Of a stretch of DNA of 64,000 nucleotides, positions 26,041-34,567 are shown piece by piece; positions within the stretch are counted from its first letter, which is position 1, and every line of letters begins with the position of its first letter. Source of the stretch: Sphingobacteriaceae bacterium (GTDB lineage: Bacteria; Bacteroidota; Bacteroidia; UBA7662); the NCBI GenBank assembly GCA_013824115.1, contig PNNG01000026.1:1-64000 (forward strand), written 5' to 3'. The notes beneath the pieces are model-generated. The model was not told where the DNA came from. It saw nothing but the letters and a program-made list of their open reading frames with translations, and made no database searches. The position numbers and the translations under genes were made by a program.

Positions 26041-26619
26041 ATGTTTACCGAACCCCGTTTGCAGGGCCATACCCATGGCTGGATAGAAGTGATTTGTGGC
26101 TCCATGTTCTCGGGGAAAACGGAAGAACTTATCCGCCGATTGCGCCGTGCCCAATTTGCCAACCAAAAAACCGAAATTTTCAAACCCTTGCTCGATACGC
26201 GTTACGACGAAACCGCTATTGTTTCGCACAACGCCAACAGCATTCCCAGCACACCTGTGGAGCATGCATCCAATATTTTGCTTTACGCCAGCGAGGTGGA
26301 GGTGGTAGGCATCGATGAAGCTCAATTCTTCGACGATGAACTGGTGAGTGTGGCACAGCAACTGGCCCAGCGCGGCAGCCGCGTGATTGTAGCTGGCTTG
26401 GATATGGACTATCTCGGCAAGCCCTTCGGCCCTATGCCTCAATTGCTTGCCGTGGCGGAATATGTGACCAAAGTACACGCAATTTGCATGGTTTGTGGCG
26501 ATTTGGCCAGTCATTCGTACCGCACTGCAGCCAGCGAAAACAAGGTGTTACTGGGCGAAAAAGACAGTTATGAACCCCGTTGTCGCGCTTGTTTCAGCGC
26601 CGGCATGAAAACCCGATAA
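26041..26619 (+). CDS. tdk: Thymidine kinase
   Basis: Phosphorylates thymidine to dTMP in nucleotide salvage (type II enzyme). From ATG 26041 it has 192 residues; the upstream in-frame start at 25993 overlaps a -7 box TATTTTTG (25988-25995) and is rejected. The P-loop GSMFSGKT lies at 20-27, the catalytic DEAQFFDD at 92-99, and two cysteine pairs (CMVC near 149-152 and CRAC near 183-186) form the structural zinc site. The family length of about 190 residues is met. The stop shares one base with the next start (TAATG). Confidence 0.96.
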   Translation: MFTEPRLQGHTHGWIEVICGSMFSGKTEELIRRLRRAQFANQKTEIFKPLLDTRYDETAIVSHNANSIPSTPVEHASNILLYASEVEVVGIDEAQFFDDELVSVAQQLAQRGSRVIVAGLDMDYLGKPFGPMPQLLAVAEYVTKVHAICMVCGDLASHSYRTAASENKVLLGEKDSYEPRCRACFSAGMKTR

Positions 26620-28064
26620 TGATGAAGCAATTTTGGATGTTGGCAATCCTCGCAGCCGCACTGTGGGGCTGCAAAAGCAGTACTGTGACACAAGAAGCGC
26701 CCGCCCCCGATTTATCGGCAGTGGCCAAACAACTGGTCTTGCCCCGCAGTACCCTCAATGTGCCCATTGTGGTGCCTTATGCTGAGGTGGCTGCCCTTTT
26801 GAATAAAGAATTGGCTGAAATCTTGTATGAAGACCGCGATTTCGACAACAATGGGGGCGATAATGTTCAATTGGTAGTACGCCGTACGGGCGATGTACGG
26901 CTATCGGCCAAGGGCGAGTATTTGCAAGCTACGGTGCCCCTGCATATTTTCGTGAAGGGCAGGGTAAAATCGACCCTTGGCGGCATGTTCAGCGATGCCA
27001 ATGCCCCTCAGTTGGTGCAAGATGCCAATTTCAACCTTGAGGTAAACTTGAATAGCAAATTGAGTGTGCAACCCGATTGGAGCGTGAATACCCAATCGCA
27101 AATTGGCTATAAATGGACACAGCGGCCAACTTTAGACATTGGTATTGTGAAAATTCCCATAGGAAGCCTCATTGAAAAGGTGATTGACCAAGAGTTGAAC
27201 AAAATGGCAGCTTTGCTCGATAAGGAAGCCAAAAAACAACTGAAATTTCAGAAGCAGGTGCTTGGCTACTGGAATCAATTGCAAGACCCCATGGCTATTC
27301 CAGGTCCGGTGCCTGCCTGGTTGATTATCAATCCCGATTCTATTTACCTCTCGCGCCTGGTGCCCGAAGCCACCGCCTTGCGCTTAACGGCGGGCATTGG
27401 TGCCACGGTTTTGGTGAGCACTTCTGAGCCTGCCAAAGGCGGTAAGAAGAAGCCCATGCCGGCCTTGCAAGTGAACAGGGTTTTAGGCGATGAGGTAAAG
27501 CTCACTTTGACCGCTGGAATTGATTATACCACTGCTACCAAGCTGGCCGAGCAAGCATTGGCTGGAAAGGAAATGGTATTCGAAGGAGGCAAGCACCGGG
27601 TAACCATCGAAGAAATTGAAATTGGCGGCAAGGGCGAAAGCTTGGTTGCCAAAGTGAAATTGAAAGGCCGTACCAAAGCTGGCTTGTTTTCCAAAAAAAT
27701 CAATGGCACCTATTATTTCAGGGGTGTGCCCTATTACGAGCCAACGAAGCAGGAAATACGCATACGCAATTTCGATTTTGATGTAAAATCGCGCGATTTA
27801 TTGCTGCAATCGGCCGAATGGCTTTTTAAGAGCAACTTCAAGAACCTGGTTGAAGCACAAATGCGTTATCCGGTTAAGAAGGAAATTGAAGAATTACGCA
27901 AACTGGCTGGCAATAGCCTCAATCAGCCCAATTTGGGAGGCATCATGCAATTGTCGGGGAGCATCGACCGCTTGGAGCCCCGCGAAGTGCAACTGAGCGA
28001 TAGCTATATGTTGTTGATTGTAGAGAGCAGTGGCAAGCTGAGGGCAGGTATCAAAGCACAGTAA
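26619..28064 (+). CDS. DUF4403 family lipoprotein
   Basis: The 481-residue product starts at ATG 26619 (or 26622), overlapping the tdk stop by one base. It is a lipoprotein by its leader (lipobox LWGC, Cys18). The family signature is at the start, where STLNVPIVVPYAEVAALLNK is followed by LVVRRTGDVRLSAKGEYLQA, and the body is a long beta-rich barrel-like fold resembling the lipid-transfer BPI/SMP group. Coupling to tdk looks incidental. I am fairly sure of DUF4403 because of the opening motif and length. Confidence 0.85.
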   Translation: MMKQFWMLAILAAALWGCKSSTVTQEAPAPDLSAVAKQLVLPRSTLNVPIVVPYAEVAALLNKELAEILYEDRDFDNNGGDNVQLVVRRTGDVRLSAKGEYLQATVPLHIFVKGRVKSTLGGMFSDANAPQLVQDANFNLEVNLNSKLSVQPDWSVNTQSQIGYKWTQRPTLDIGIVKIPIGSLIEKVIDQELNKMAALLDKEAKKQLKFQKQVLGYWNQLQDPMAIPGPVPAWLIINPDSIYLSRLVPEATALRLTAGIGATVLVSTSEPAKGGKKKPMPALQVNRVLGDEVKLTLTAGIDYTTATKLAEQALAGKEMVFEGGKHRVTIEEIEIGGKGESLVAKVKLKGRTKAGLFSKKINGTYYFRGVPYYEPTKQEIRIRNFDFDVKSRDLLLQSAEWLFKSNFKNLVEAQMRYPVKKEIEELRKLAGNSLNQPNLGGIMQLSGSIDRLEPREVQLSDSYMLLIVESSGKLRAGIKAQ

Positions 28065-28065
28065 T

Positions 28066-28764
28066 TCAGCGGGTATGCAGCAGCAGCCCGTTCATGACTG
28101 CTGCCAAAACGGTTTTGTGTTCATCGCTTAATGGGCGCGCAAAATGCACGCGGCCGTGTACCATGCCGTCTACTGCGGCAACTACTTGTCCATCTATTAA
28201 GAATTCAAAGCCGAGGTTGGTGGGCAGGTTGAAGTTCATCCCTTCCATGCGTTGCAGGCCTCTTATTTCGATGGTAAATCCGTCTTTATCGAAAATCCGG
28301 CCTTCGGTACGCGTAAAGCGGGTATTGATATCGGGGTAGTTCAGTACAAATTCGTAGGCTTTTTCGGTATTGGGAACGTAAACGTGTCCGGCTAAATACT
28401 GTTCATACTTAATGGGAATATTGAAATACCTGCCAATGGTGGGCAAGTCGGTTTGCCGGTGTATATACACCCCAGCATATTGGGCTTGCATGCCGTTGGG
28501 GCCAAATTGGGTGTATGAAAAACGTTGTTTAATGCGGTGAAATGTAAAGAAGAAGGGGAATTCCTGGTGGGTACGCCAGCCGCCACGAACCTTTGAGGTA
28601 GTGAATTCACCGTAGCTCACTTTCCGTTTCCAAAACCAGGTATTTCGGCCCCTTACATCGTAGCTTTCTATATCGGTTTTGAGTGAATGCTGTACCCGGG
28701 CGGATTGCGATTGCGCAGTAGGGGCGAGGGATAAGAACAGGGCAACGAAAAGCAGTGGTTTCAT
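28066..28764 (-). CDS. Secreted protein of unknown function
   Basis: The 232-residue protein has a signal peptide (LLFVALFLSLAPTAQSQ). The mature part alternates in strand-rich segments such as FFFTFHRIKQRFSYTQFG and GFTIEIRGLQRMEG, and I recognise no domain. It converges with the DUF4403 gene (gap 1 nt) and has its own upstream region of about 150 nt. It does not resemble a known enzyme; a periplasmic or outer-membrane beta protein is the best guess. Confidence 0.78.
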   Translation of the reverse strand: MKPLLFVALFLSLAPTAQSQSARVQHSLKTDIESYDVRGRNTWFWKRKVSYGEFTTSKVRGGWRTHQEFPFFFTFHRIKQRFSYTQFGPNGMQAQYAGVYIHRQTDLPTIGRYFNIPIKYEQYLAGHVYVPNTEKAYEFVLNYPDINTRFTRTEGRIFDKDGFTIEIRGLQRMEGMNFNLPTNLGFEFLIDGQVVAAVDGMVHGRVHFARPLSDEHKTVLAAVMNGLLLHTR

Positions 28765-28917
28765 GATTTTAGAATTTCGTCAGCCATTTAGCAGCTTTTG
28801 TGCCAGAAATGAACGCGTTCGAACTAAAAATGCCCTATTTGCGGTATTTTCTCGTAAAAATCATTTTATTTTGTTTGAGGTGTCGTGCTTGGCCAATATG
28901 CCTTCGCAAACTGTCTG

Positions 28918-29826
28918 ATGAAACCAACTTTTCGCATACTTCTTCTTTGTTTGGGTCTGCTATCCATAGGGGCATGCAAGCGTTGGGAACTTACCGATCA
29001 GCAACTGTTGGATTATTATGCTGGCAAGCAGCTACAGCCTTCTTTTCATCAGGTAGATACCTTGGGTAGGTCGTTGCACTACGCCAAATTGGGTTACGAC
29101 AGCCTTCCTTTGCTTTTTTTGGTACATGGTGCCCCTGGAAGTTGGCAGGGCTACTTTAATTTGATGAACGACCCAGAGCTGCAAGAGCGCTTTCTGATGG
29201 TATCTATCGATAGGCCGGGGTATGGCAAGTCGGATTATGGCGATGCTTTGGTTTCTATTGAAGACCAAGCAAGGATGATGCACGCCATTTTGGCACGATA
29301 TCCGAACAACCGGCCGATTATTTTGCTGGGGCGTTCATTTGGGAGTCCGATTGTGGCTCAATTGGCGGCCGATTATCCCGACTTGGTAGATGCCTTGGTG
29401 ATGTTAGCGCCACCCATCGATCCGCAATTGGAGAAGTTCTGGTGGTTTTCACCCTTGGGTCGCTGGAATTTTGCACAAAAATTCCTGCCCGATGCGGTCA
29501 ATGTAGCTACCCTTGAAAAGTATGCACACGAAAGGGAACTGAAGAAGCTCGACCGCAAATGGGAGAAAATTCACAAACCCAGTACGGTGATTCAAGGGGG
29601 GAAAGATTGGATTGTGGAGCCTAAGAACCTCCTTTTTGCCGAGCGGAAAATGCGGAATGCACCCTTGCGATTGGTATATATTGCCGAGCAAGACCATGAT
29701 ATAAGTACCAACAGGCCCGATTTGGTGAAAAAATACGTGCTTCAGCACCACCGCGAATACCACGAGCGCGCTTTGCCTCGGGTGGCCAGTGGCGAGTGGA
29801 TGATGGAAGCCATAACAGAGGAGTAG
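28918..29826 (+). CDS. Alpha/beta-hydrolase lipoprotein
   Basis: From ATG 28918 the protein has 302 residues and a lipoprotein leader (lipobox IGAC, Cys20). An alpha/beta-hydrolase core follows: the oxyanion VHGAPGS near 69-75, the strand SIDRPGYGKSDY, and the nucleophile elbow G138-R-S140-F-G142. A histidine in EQDHDIS near residue 262 is the likely triad base. The fold resembles proline iminopeptidase-type or haloperoxidase-type enzymes, but the substrate is open. The lipid anchor places it in the periplasm or at the outer membrane. It is about 70 nt before glgP. Confidence 0.88.
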   Translation: MKPTFRILLLCLGLLSIGACKRWELTDQQLLDYYAGKQLQPSFHQVDTLGRSLHYAKLGYDSLPLLFLVHGAPGSWQGYFNLMNDPELQERFLMVSIDRPGYGKSDYGDALVSIEDQARMMHAILARYPNNRPIILLGRSFGSPIVAQLAADYPDLVDALVMLAPPIDPQLEKFWWFSPLGRWNFAQKFLPDAVNVATLEKYAHERELKKLDRKWEKIHKPSTVIQGGKDWIVEPKNLLFAERKMRNAPLRLVYIAEQDHDISTNRPDLVKKYVLQHHREYHERALPRVASGEWMMEAITEE

Positions 29827-29898
29827 ACTTCCGCGAAATTGTGGATTATTGTATCTACTTTAAGTAGTACATTTACGCCAATCATTCATTTTTATCCT

Positions 29899-32457
29899 AT
29901 GCAAGCTAAGAATAACGACCCGGTTTGGAAGCGCGTTTTGGTGCGCTCTGAAGTGCCCAAGCAGCTTGAACCGCTGCGTAAACTGGCCCAAAACCTGTGG
30001 TGGTCGTGGAATTACCGCGCCATTGAATTGTTTGACTCTATCGATCCCGCGCTGTGGGAACGCTCACAACACAATCCGGTATCGCTTTTAGAAAGCCTCA
30101 ATTTTGAGCAATATCAGTCGCTTATTGCCAACAAAACTTTCATGGCCAATATGAAGGCGGTACTGGCAGAGTTTGATGCCTACATGAAAACACCTAAGGC
30201 AGCTAAAAGCCCGAAAGTGGCGTACTTCTGTATGGAGTATGGCCTTCACTCGGTGATTAAACTGTATTCGGGTGGCCTGGGCGTTTTGGCAGGCGATTAC
30301 CTGAAGGAGGCTTCCGATTGTAATTCCGACATGATTGCCGTGGGCTTGCTGTATCGCTACGGTTATTTCAAGCAAACCTTGTCTCCTTTTGGCGAGCAGG
30401 TGGCCAATTATAAACCGCAAAAATTCAGCTATTTGCCCGTATTGCCGGTAAAAGACAAGGACAACAACTGGATCAAAATCAACATCCAACTTCCCGGGCG
30501 TACGCTGTACGCTAAAGTGTGGAAGATTGATGTTGGACGAGTGCCCTTGTACTTGCTTGATACCGATTTGGAAGAAAATCAGGAGCACGACCGCAGCATT
30601 TCGCACCAGCTGTATGGTGGCGATTGGGAAAATCGCCTCAAACAAGAAATTTTGTTGGGCATTGGCGGTGTAAAGGCCCTCGATGCTTTGGGCATCAAGC
30701 CCGATATCTGCCATATGAACGAAGGGCATGCTGCTTTCACCAGCTTAGAGCGTGTAAAGAAGCTCATTCAGGAAGAAGGACTTTCGTTTCACCAGGCTAC
30801 CGAAGTGGTTAAAAGCTCATCGCTGTTCACCACACACACACCGGTACCTGCAGGCCACGATGCTTTTGCTGAAGACTTGTTAAAAACCTATTTGTATAAC
30901 TACTCGGAGATATTCCAAATCAGTTGGGATAAGTTCATGGCACTTGGCCGCGTGCATGAATATGCACACGACGAACTCTTTTCGATGAGCCACTTGGCAT
31001 GTCGGCTGAGCCAAGAGGTGAATGGGGTGAGTCGCATACATGGCCGGGTGTCGCGCGAGATGCTGAAACCCCTTTGGCCTGGCTTTGAGGAAGATGAATT
31101 GCATGTAGACTATGTAACCAACGGGGTGCATTATTATACATGGACCAGCATTACCTTCCAAAAACTGTATGAAAAGCACTTTGGCAAAGATTTCCACCTC
31201 GACCAGAGCAATGCCAAGAAGTGGGAGAAAATCCATCAGATTGATGGAACGGAGTTGTGGGAAGCCCGCATGGGCCTCAAACGTCGTTTGATTGACTCGG
31301 TAACCAAAAAGTTGAACCGCGATTTGACCTTGCGTCAAGAGAGTCCGGGTAAAATACTCAACATTGTAAAAAGTCTCAACGAAAACGCCCTTATCATCGG
31401 TTTTGCACGTCGTTTTGCTACTTACAAGCGCGCCCATTTGTTATTTGCCAATTTGCAGCGTTTAGAGGCATTGGTAAGCAATCCCGAGCGTCCGGTACAG
31501 TTTCTTTTTGCAGGAAAAGCGCACCCTGCCGACCAAGGGGGACAAGCTTTGATCAAGCGCATCATTGAAGTATCGCAGATGCCACAGTTTGCCGGAAAGA
31601 TTTTCTTCCTCGAAAATTACGATATGGCCCTGGCCCGCCGCTTGGTTCATGGTGTTGATGTTTGGCTGAATACGCCTACGCGTCCTTTGGAAGCTTCGGG
31701 AACCTCGGGCATGAAGGCCACCATGAATGGCGTGCTCAACTTGAGCGTATTGGATGGCTGGTGGGCCGAAGGGTACATTCCAGAAGGTGGTTGGGCCTTG
31801 CCTGAAGAGCAGACCTACGACAACAAAGATTTCCAGGATGAATTAGACGCCGAAACGCTGTATAATATCATTGAGACCCAAGTGGTGCCCGATTTCTTCA
31901 ATCGCGACGAAAAAGGCCTGCCACAAGCCTGGTTAACCCGTGTAAAGCATACCATTGCAGGCATTGCACCGCACTTTACCATGAAGCGCATGCTTGATGA
32001 ATACTATGCCAAGTTTTACACCAAGTTGCACAGCAGAGGCGGTCTCATGAAGCAGAAGAATTACGAGAATGCACGTGCTTTGGCCGATTGGAAAGCGAAG
32101 GTTTATTTTAACTGGGACAATATCCAGGTATTGGCCATCGATACTTTCGATACTTTCAACAATGCCTTGCAGTTGGGTGAAAATTTCCACGGTAAAATCA
32201 CCCTTGAGCTCAACAACTTGAGTAAGGACGACATTTCGCTGGAAGTAATGGTAGCCGAAAAGGTAGGCGAGCTCGAAAAGCATCAGATAGTTCACCGGGA
32301 AGAAGTGAAGCCTACCAAGGTAGCGGGCAACCGGGTGATGTATGAACTCAAGCTGCCCATGAACCGCAGCGGGGTATTTGATTATGGTTTCCGCATTACG
32401 CCCAGCAGCAAGTTGTTGGCTTATCGCCACGATTTTAATTTGGTTCGCTGGATTTGA
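29899..32457 (+). CDS. glgP: Alpha-glucan (glycogen) phosphorylase, short GT35 type
   Basis: Releases glucose-1-phosphate from glycogen or maltodextrins. From ATG 29899 it has 852 residues. The N-terminal domain of the short archaeal/bacterial class is clear (LAQNLWWSWNYRAIELFD; DUF3417-like), followed by the catalytic GT35 core with YSGGLGVLAGDYLKEASD. Pyridoxal phosphate should be held by Lys606 in EASGTSGMKATMNG. The HRFATYK-like stretch FARRFATYKRAHLL is the usual phosphate-site segment. A weak promoter lies upstream (TTG 29849-29851, TACATTTA 29868-29875), and a strong terminator follows. Confidence 0.95.
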   Translation: MQAKNNDPVWKRVLVRSEVPKQLEPLRKLAQNLWWSWNYRAIELFDSIDPALWERSQHNPVSLLESLNFEQYQSLIANKTFMANMKAVLAEFDAYMKTPKAAKSPKVAYFCMEYGLHSVIKLYSGGLGVLAGDYLKEASDCNSDMIAVGLLYRYGYFKQTLSPFGEQVANYKPQKFSYLPVLPVKDKDNNWIKINIQLPGRTLYAKVWKIDVGRVPLYLLDTDLEENQEHDRSISHQLYGGDWENRLKQEILLGIGGVKALDALGIKPDICHMNEGHAAFTSLERVKKLIQEEGLSFHQATEVVKSSSLFTTHTPVPAGHDAFAEDLLKTYLYNYSEIFQISWDKFMALGRVHEYAHDELFSMSHLACRLSQEVNGVSRIHGRVSREMLKPLWPGFEEDELHVDYVTNGVHYYTWTSITFQKLYEKHFGKDFHLDQSNAKKWEKIHQIDGTELWEARMGLKRRLIDSVTKKLNRDLTLRQESPGKILNIVKSLNENALIIGFARRFATYKRAHLLFANLQRLEALVSNPERPVQFLFAGKAHPADQGGQALIKRIIEVSQMPQFAGKIFFLENYDMALARRLVHGVDVWLNTPTRPLEASGTSGMKATMNGVLNLSVLDGWWAEGYIPEGGWALPEEQTYDNKDFQDELDAETLYNIIETQVVPDFFNRDEKGLPQAWLTRVKHTIAGIAPHFTMKRMLDEYYAKFYTKLHSRGGLMKQKNYENARALADWKAKVYFNWDNIQVLAIDTFDTFNNALQLGENFHGKITLELNNLSKDDISLEVMVAEKVGELEKHQIVHREEVKPTKVAGNRVMYELKLPMNRSGVFDYGFRITPSSKLLAYRHDFNLVRWI

Positions 32458-32471
32458 TTTTTCTGTATTGC

Positions 32472-32509
32472 AAAAGCAAAAGCCCCAAAATTTTGGGGCT
32501 TTTGCTTTT
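32472..32509. terminator. Bidirectional intrinsic terminator
   Basis: A perfect 38-nt inverted repeat: 19 bases, AAAAGCAAAAGCCCCAAAA, directly followed by their reverse complement. Flanking A and T tracts allow termination in both directions. It separates the convergent glgP and nitroreductase genes. Confidence 0.9.
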
Positions 32510-33180
32510 TAGATATACCACTCGCGGTACGCTTCGGGGGCTTTTTTGCCAATGGCAGGCACTGTGGCGCCATCGGCCGGATAGCCTACGGGGAGCAGCA
32601 AAAAAGGCCGCTCATTTTCGGGACGCTTGAGGAGACGATGCAAGAACTGCATGGGACTTGGGGTATGGGTGAGTGTGACGAGTCCGGCTTGGTGGATAGC
32701 AGCAATCAAAAAGCCACAGGCTATGCCTACCGATTCATGCACGTAATAGTTTTGATGTTTGTTGCCTTCTTCGAATTCATAGCTTTTTCGAAAAACCACA
32801 ATGAGCCATGGGGCAGTTTCGAGATAGGGCTTATGCCAGTTGGTTCCGAGGGGCTTTAAATCATTGAGCCATTGTTCATCCATACGTCCGTTGTAATTGA
32901 TGAATTCCTCTTTTTCGGCGGCTTCTCTTATTTTCTTTTTGAGTTTTGGATTGGCTACTGCACAAAAGCTGTAAGGCTGCCGGTTCGCTCCCGATGGAGC
33001 AGTAGCTGCAGTTTGAATCAACGTGTCAATGATATCTTGACTGACCGGCTTGCTGCTAAATTCACGCACCGAGCGCCTTTTTTGCATCAATTGCAGATTT
33101 TCGAGCGTGCGTTGTTGCTGTTCTTCTGCTGAAAGCTGAAGGGCCTGGTAGGGGAGAAAGGGGGGTGTTGGTGATTCCAT
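32509..33180 (-). CDS. Nitroreductase-family FMN oxidoreductase (iodotyrosine-deiodinase-like)
   Basis: From ATG 33180 (or 33186) the protein has about 223 residues; a longer frame to 33309 has no family similarity. The FMN-binding nitroreductase motif is near 34-60 (KRRSVREFSSKPV), with APSGANRQPYSF and the segment ESVGIACGFLIAAIHQAGLV plus LTHTPSPMQFLHRLL, which is the pattern of the iodotyrosine deiodinase (IYD) group rather than of NfsA/NfsB. Bacterial members have reductive dehalogenase or flavin reductase activity of unclear purpose. A C-terminal GYPADGATVPAIG follows. It is monocistronic. Confidence 0.88.
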   Translation of the reverse strand: MESPTPPFLPYQALQLSAEEQQQRTLENLQLMQKRRSVREFSSKPVSQDIIDTLIQTAATAPSGANRQPYSFCAVANPKLKKKIREAAEKEEFINYNGRMDEQWLNDLKPLGTNWHKPYLETAPWLIVVFRKSYEFEEGNKHQNYYVHESVGIACGFLIAAIHQAGLVTLTHTPSPMQFLHRLLKRPENERPFLLLPVGYPADGATVPAIGKKAPEAYREWYI

Positions 33181-33492
33181 GTGCATGTGTACTGAAGTGC
33201 TTTTGCCACGGGGGCAACTAATCGGAGGTAAAATAGCAAACTGGCCTTTCCGTACCAAAAGTGGAAAAGAATTAGCTTTAGATAATGCCGGAATGTAAAG
33301 CGCATCCATGTTTTGGCAAAAAGGAGATTGCTACGTTCGTTTGAAAATGAATGCTTTATATTCAATGGGTTATACATGATTTATATTTTAATTATTTAGC
33401 TTTGATCGAAAGAGCGAGTATGCTTTGCACACGATTTTAAGGCAAGTGCTGGTTGTGCCGCTTATTTCATCAACCACAAACAAAACGACAAT
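33181..33492. other. Divergent intergenic region, nitroreductase / DUF4199
   Basis: About 310 bases without a gene. For the plus-strand DUF4199 gene there is a near-miss promoter: TTTG at 33401-33404 and TATGCTTTG at 33419-33427, with only 14 nt between and one extra base in the -7 box. I see no clear minus-strand promoter. An AT-rich tract occupies about 33345-33400. Confidence 0.4.
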
Positions 33493-33978
33493 ATGAAAAC
33501 ACGTTCTCTCGAAATCCGCTGGGGAGTTTACTTTATCCTCATGCAACTCAGCTGGATGGTTTTAGAAAAAAGTATGGGTTACCACGACGAACGGATTGCC
33601 GAACACGCCGCCTTTAGCATATGGGTGTTGGTTCCATCGATACTGATGTACTTTTTTGCATTGCATTTCAAGCGGGTGAAGAACTATGCTGGCAAAATGA
33701 CTTTTAAACAGGGCTTGGTGTCGGGACTGGTAATCACCGCTGTCGTTACGCTGCTCACGCCGGTTTCGCAAATCATCACTTCTCTGGTGATTACGCCCGA
33801 TTATTTTCAAAATGCCATTGCGTATGCAGTAGAAAGCGGGGCGGCTACGCAAGAAGCAGCTGAAGCCAATTTTAACTTGAAGCGTTATTTGATTCAGTCG
33901 GTTGCTTTTGCTCCTATTGCTGGTGTTGTTACTTCCCTTTTGATGGCTGCATTGATGTGGTTTTTCAACCGGAAATAG
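33493..33978 (+). CDS. DUF4199 membrane protein
   Basis: The 161-residue protein has four predicted transmembrane segments, near 10-27, 45-60, 75-100 and 135-157, and a polar loop of Ala/Glu residues near 113-125. The pattern (RWGVYFILMQLSWMVLEKSMGYHD, FALHFKRVKNYAGKMTFKQG) matches DUF4199, a Bacteroidota family of inner-membrane proteins of unknown function. It stands alone. Downstream, an odd-length palindrome GGTCGACGGTCGACC lies at 33988-34002, of unknown meaning. Confidence 0.87.
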   Translation: MKTRSLEIRWGVYFILMQLSWMVLEKSMGYHDERIAEHAAFSIWVLVPSILMYFFALHFKRVKNYAGKMTFKQGLVSGLVITAVVTLLTPVSQIITSLVITPDYFQNAIAYAVESGAATQEAAEANFNLKRYLIQSVAFAPIAGVVTSLLMAALMWFFNRK

Positions 33979-34141
33979 GTGTTTGATGGTCGACGGTCGA
34001 CCGGAATTTGAGGGGTAAATGGTGTATTTTCGAGCAATGCAATTGGTCACTCAAAGAAAGCCATTGGGCTTACTTCCCTGTGTTTAACGTAAACGTTGAG
34101 TTTAAATCACACTTCTTATCTTGTGCTTCAAAATCTAAAAC

Positions 34142-34564
34142 ATGGAAGAGCAAGAAAATCCTTTTTTGGAAAAAGCGCGCCAAGTACTTGAGGCCAATGT
34201 ACGCTGGGGCAGGTACTTGGTCATTATGGGCTATATTTTAACTGCTTTGGTGGTGGTAGTTGGCCTCGGCACCATGCTTGTTGGGGTCTCTGCTGCCAAT
34301 GTGTTTGGAAGCCTGGCCCTGTTGTTTTACCTGGCCATTGCAGCCTTGTATTACATGCCCATCGAACGATTGAACCGCTTTGTTAAAGGTTGCAGTGCAG
34401 CCTTGGAGTCGGGCAATGAAAAGGCGCTTATAGAGGGTCTTTATGGCCTTAGTCGCGCCATGCGTTTGGTGGTGATTTACTCCATGGCGGTGCTGGCGAT
34501 ATACGGTTTGTTATTGATTTTTGTCCTCATTTTTGGTCTTTCATCCACATTGATAGGAGCTTAA
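34142..34564 (+). CDS. Small integral membrane protein (DUF5362-like)
   Basis: The 140-residue protein has three or four hydrophobic segments (about 25-50, 55-75 and 108-133) around a loop with FVKGCSAALESGNEKALIEGLYGLSRAMR. The pattern suits the DUF5362-type family of Bacteroidota membrane proteins. The following gene starts 3 nt later and may be cotranscribed. Upstream, TTG (34096-34098), 18 nt and TATCTTGT (34117-34124) form a promoter candidate with an imperfect -7 box. Confidence 0.78.
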   Translation: MEEQENPFLEKARQVLEANVRWGRYLVIMGYILTALVVVVGLGTMLVGVSAANVFGSLALLFYLAIAALYYMPIERLNRFVKGCSAALESGNEKALIEGLYGLSRAMRLVVIYSMAVLAIYGLLLIFVLIFGLSSTLIGA

Positions 34565-34567
34565 TTC

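Noticed and set aside
33988-34002. Odd palindrome GGTCGACGGTCGACC downstream of the DUF4199 gene
   Set aside because: Too short a loop for a terminator and no promoter beside it; recorded only in the neighbouring gene entry.
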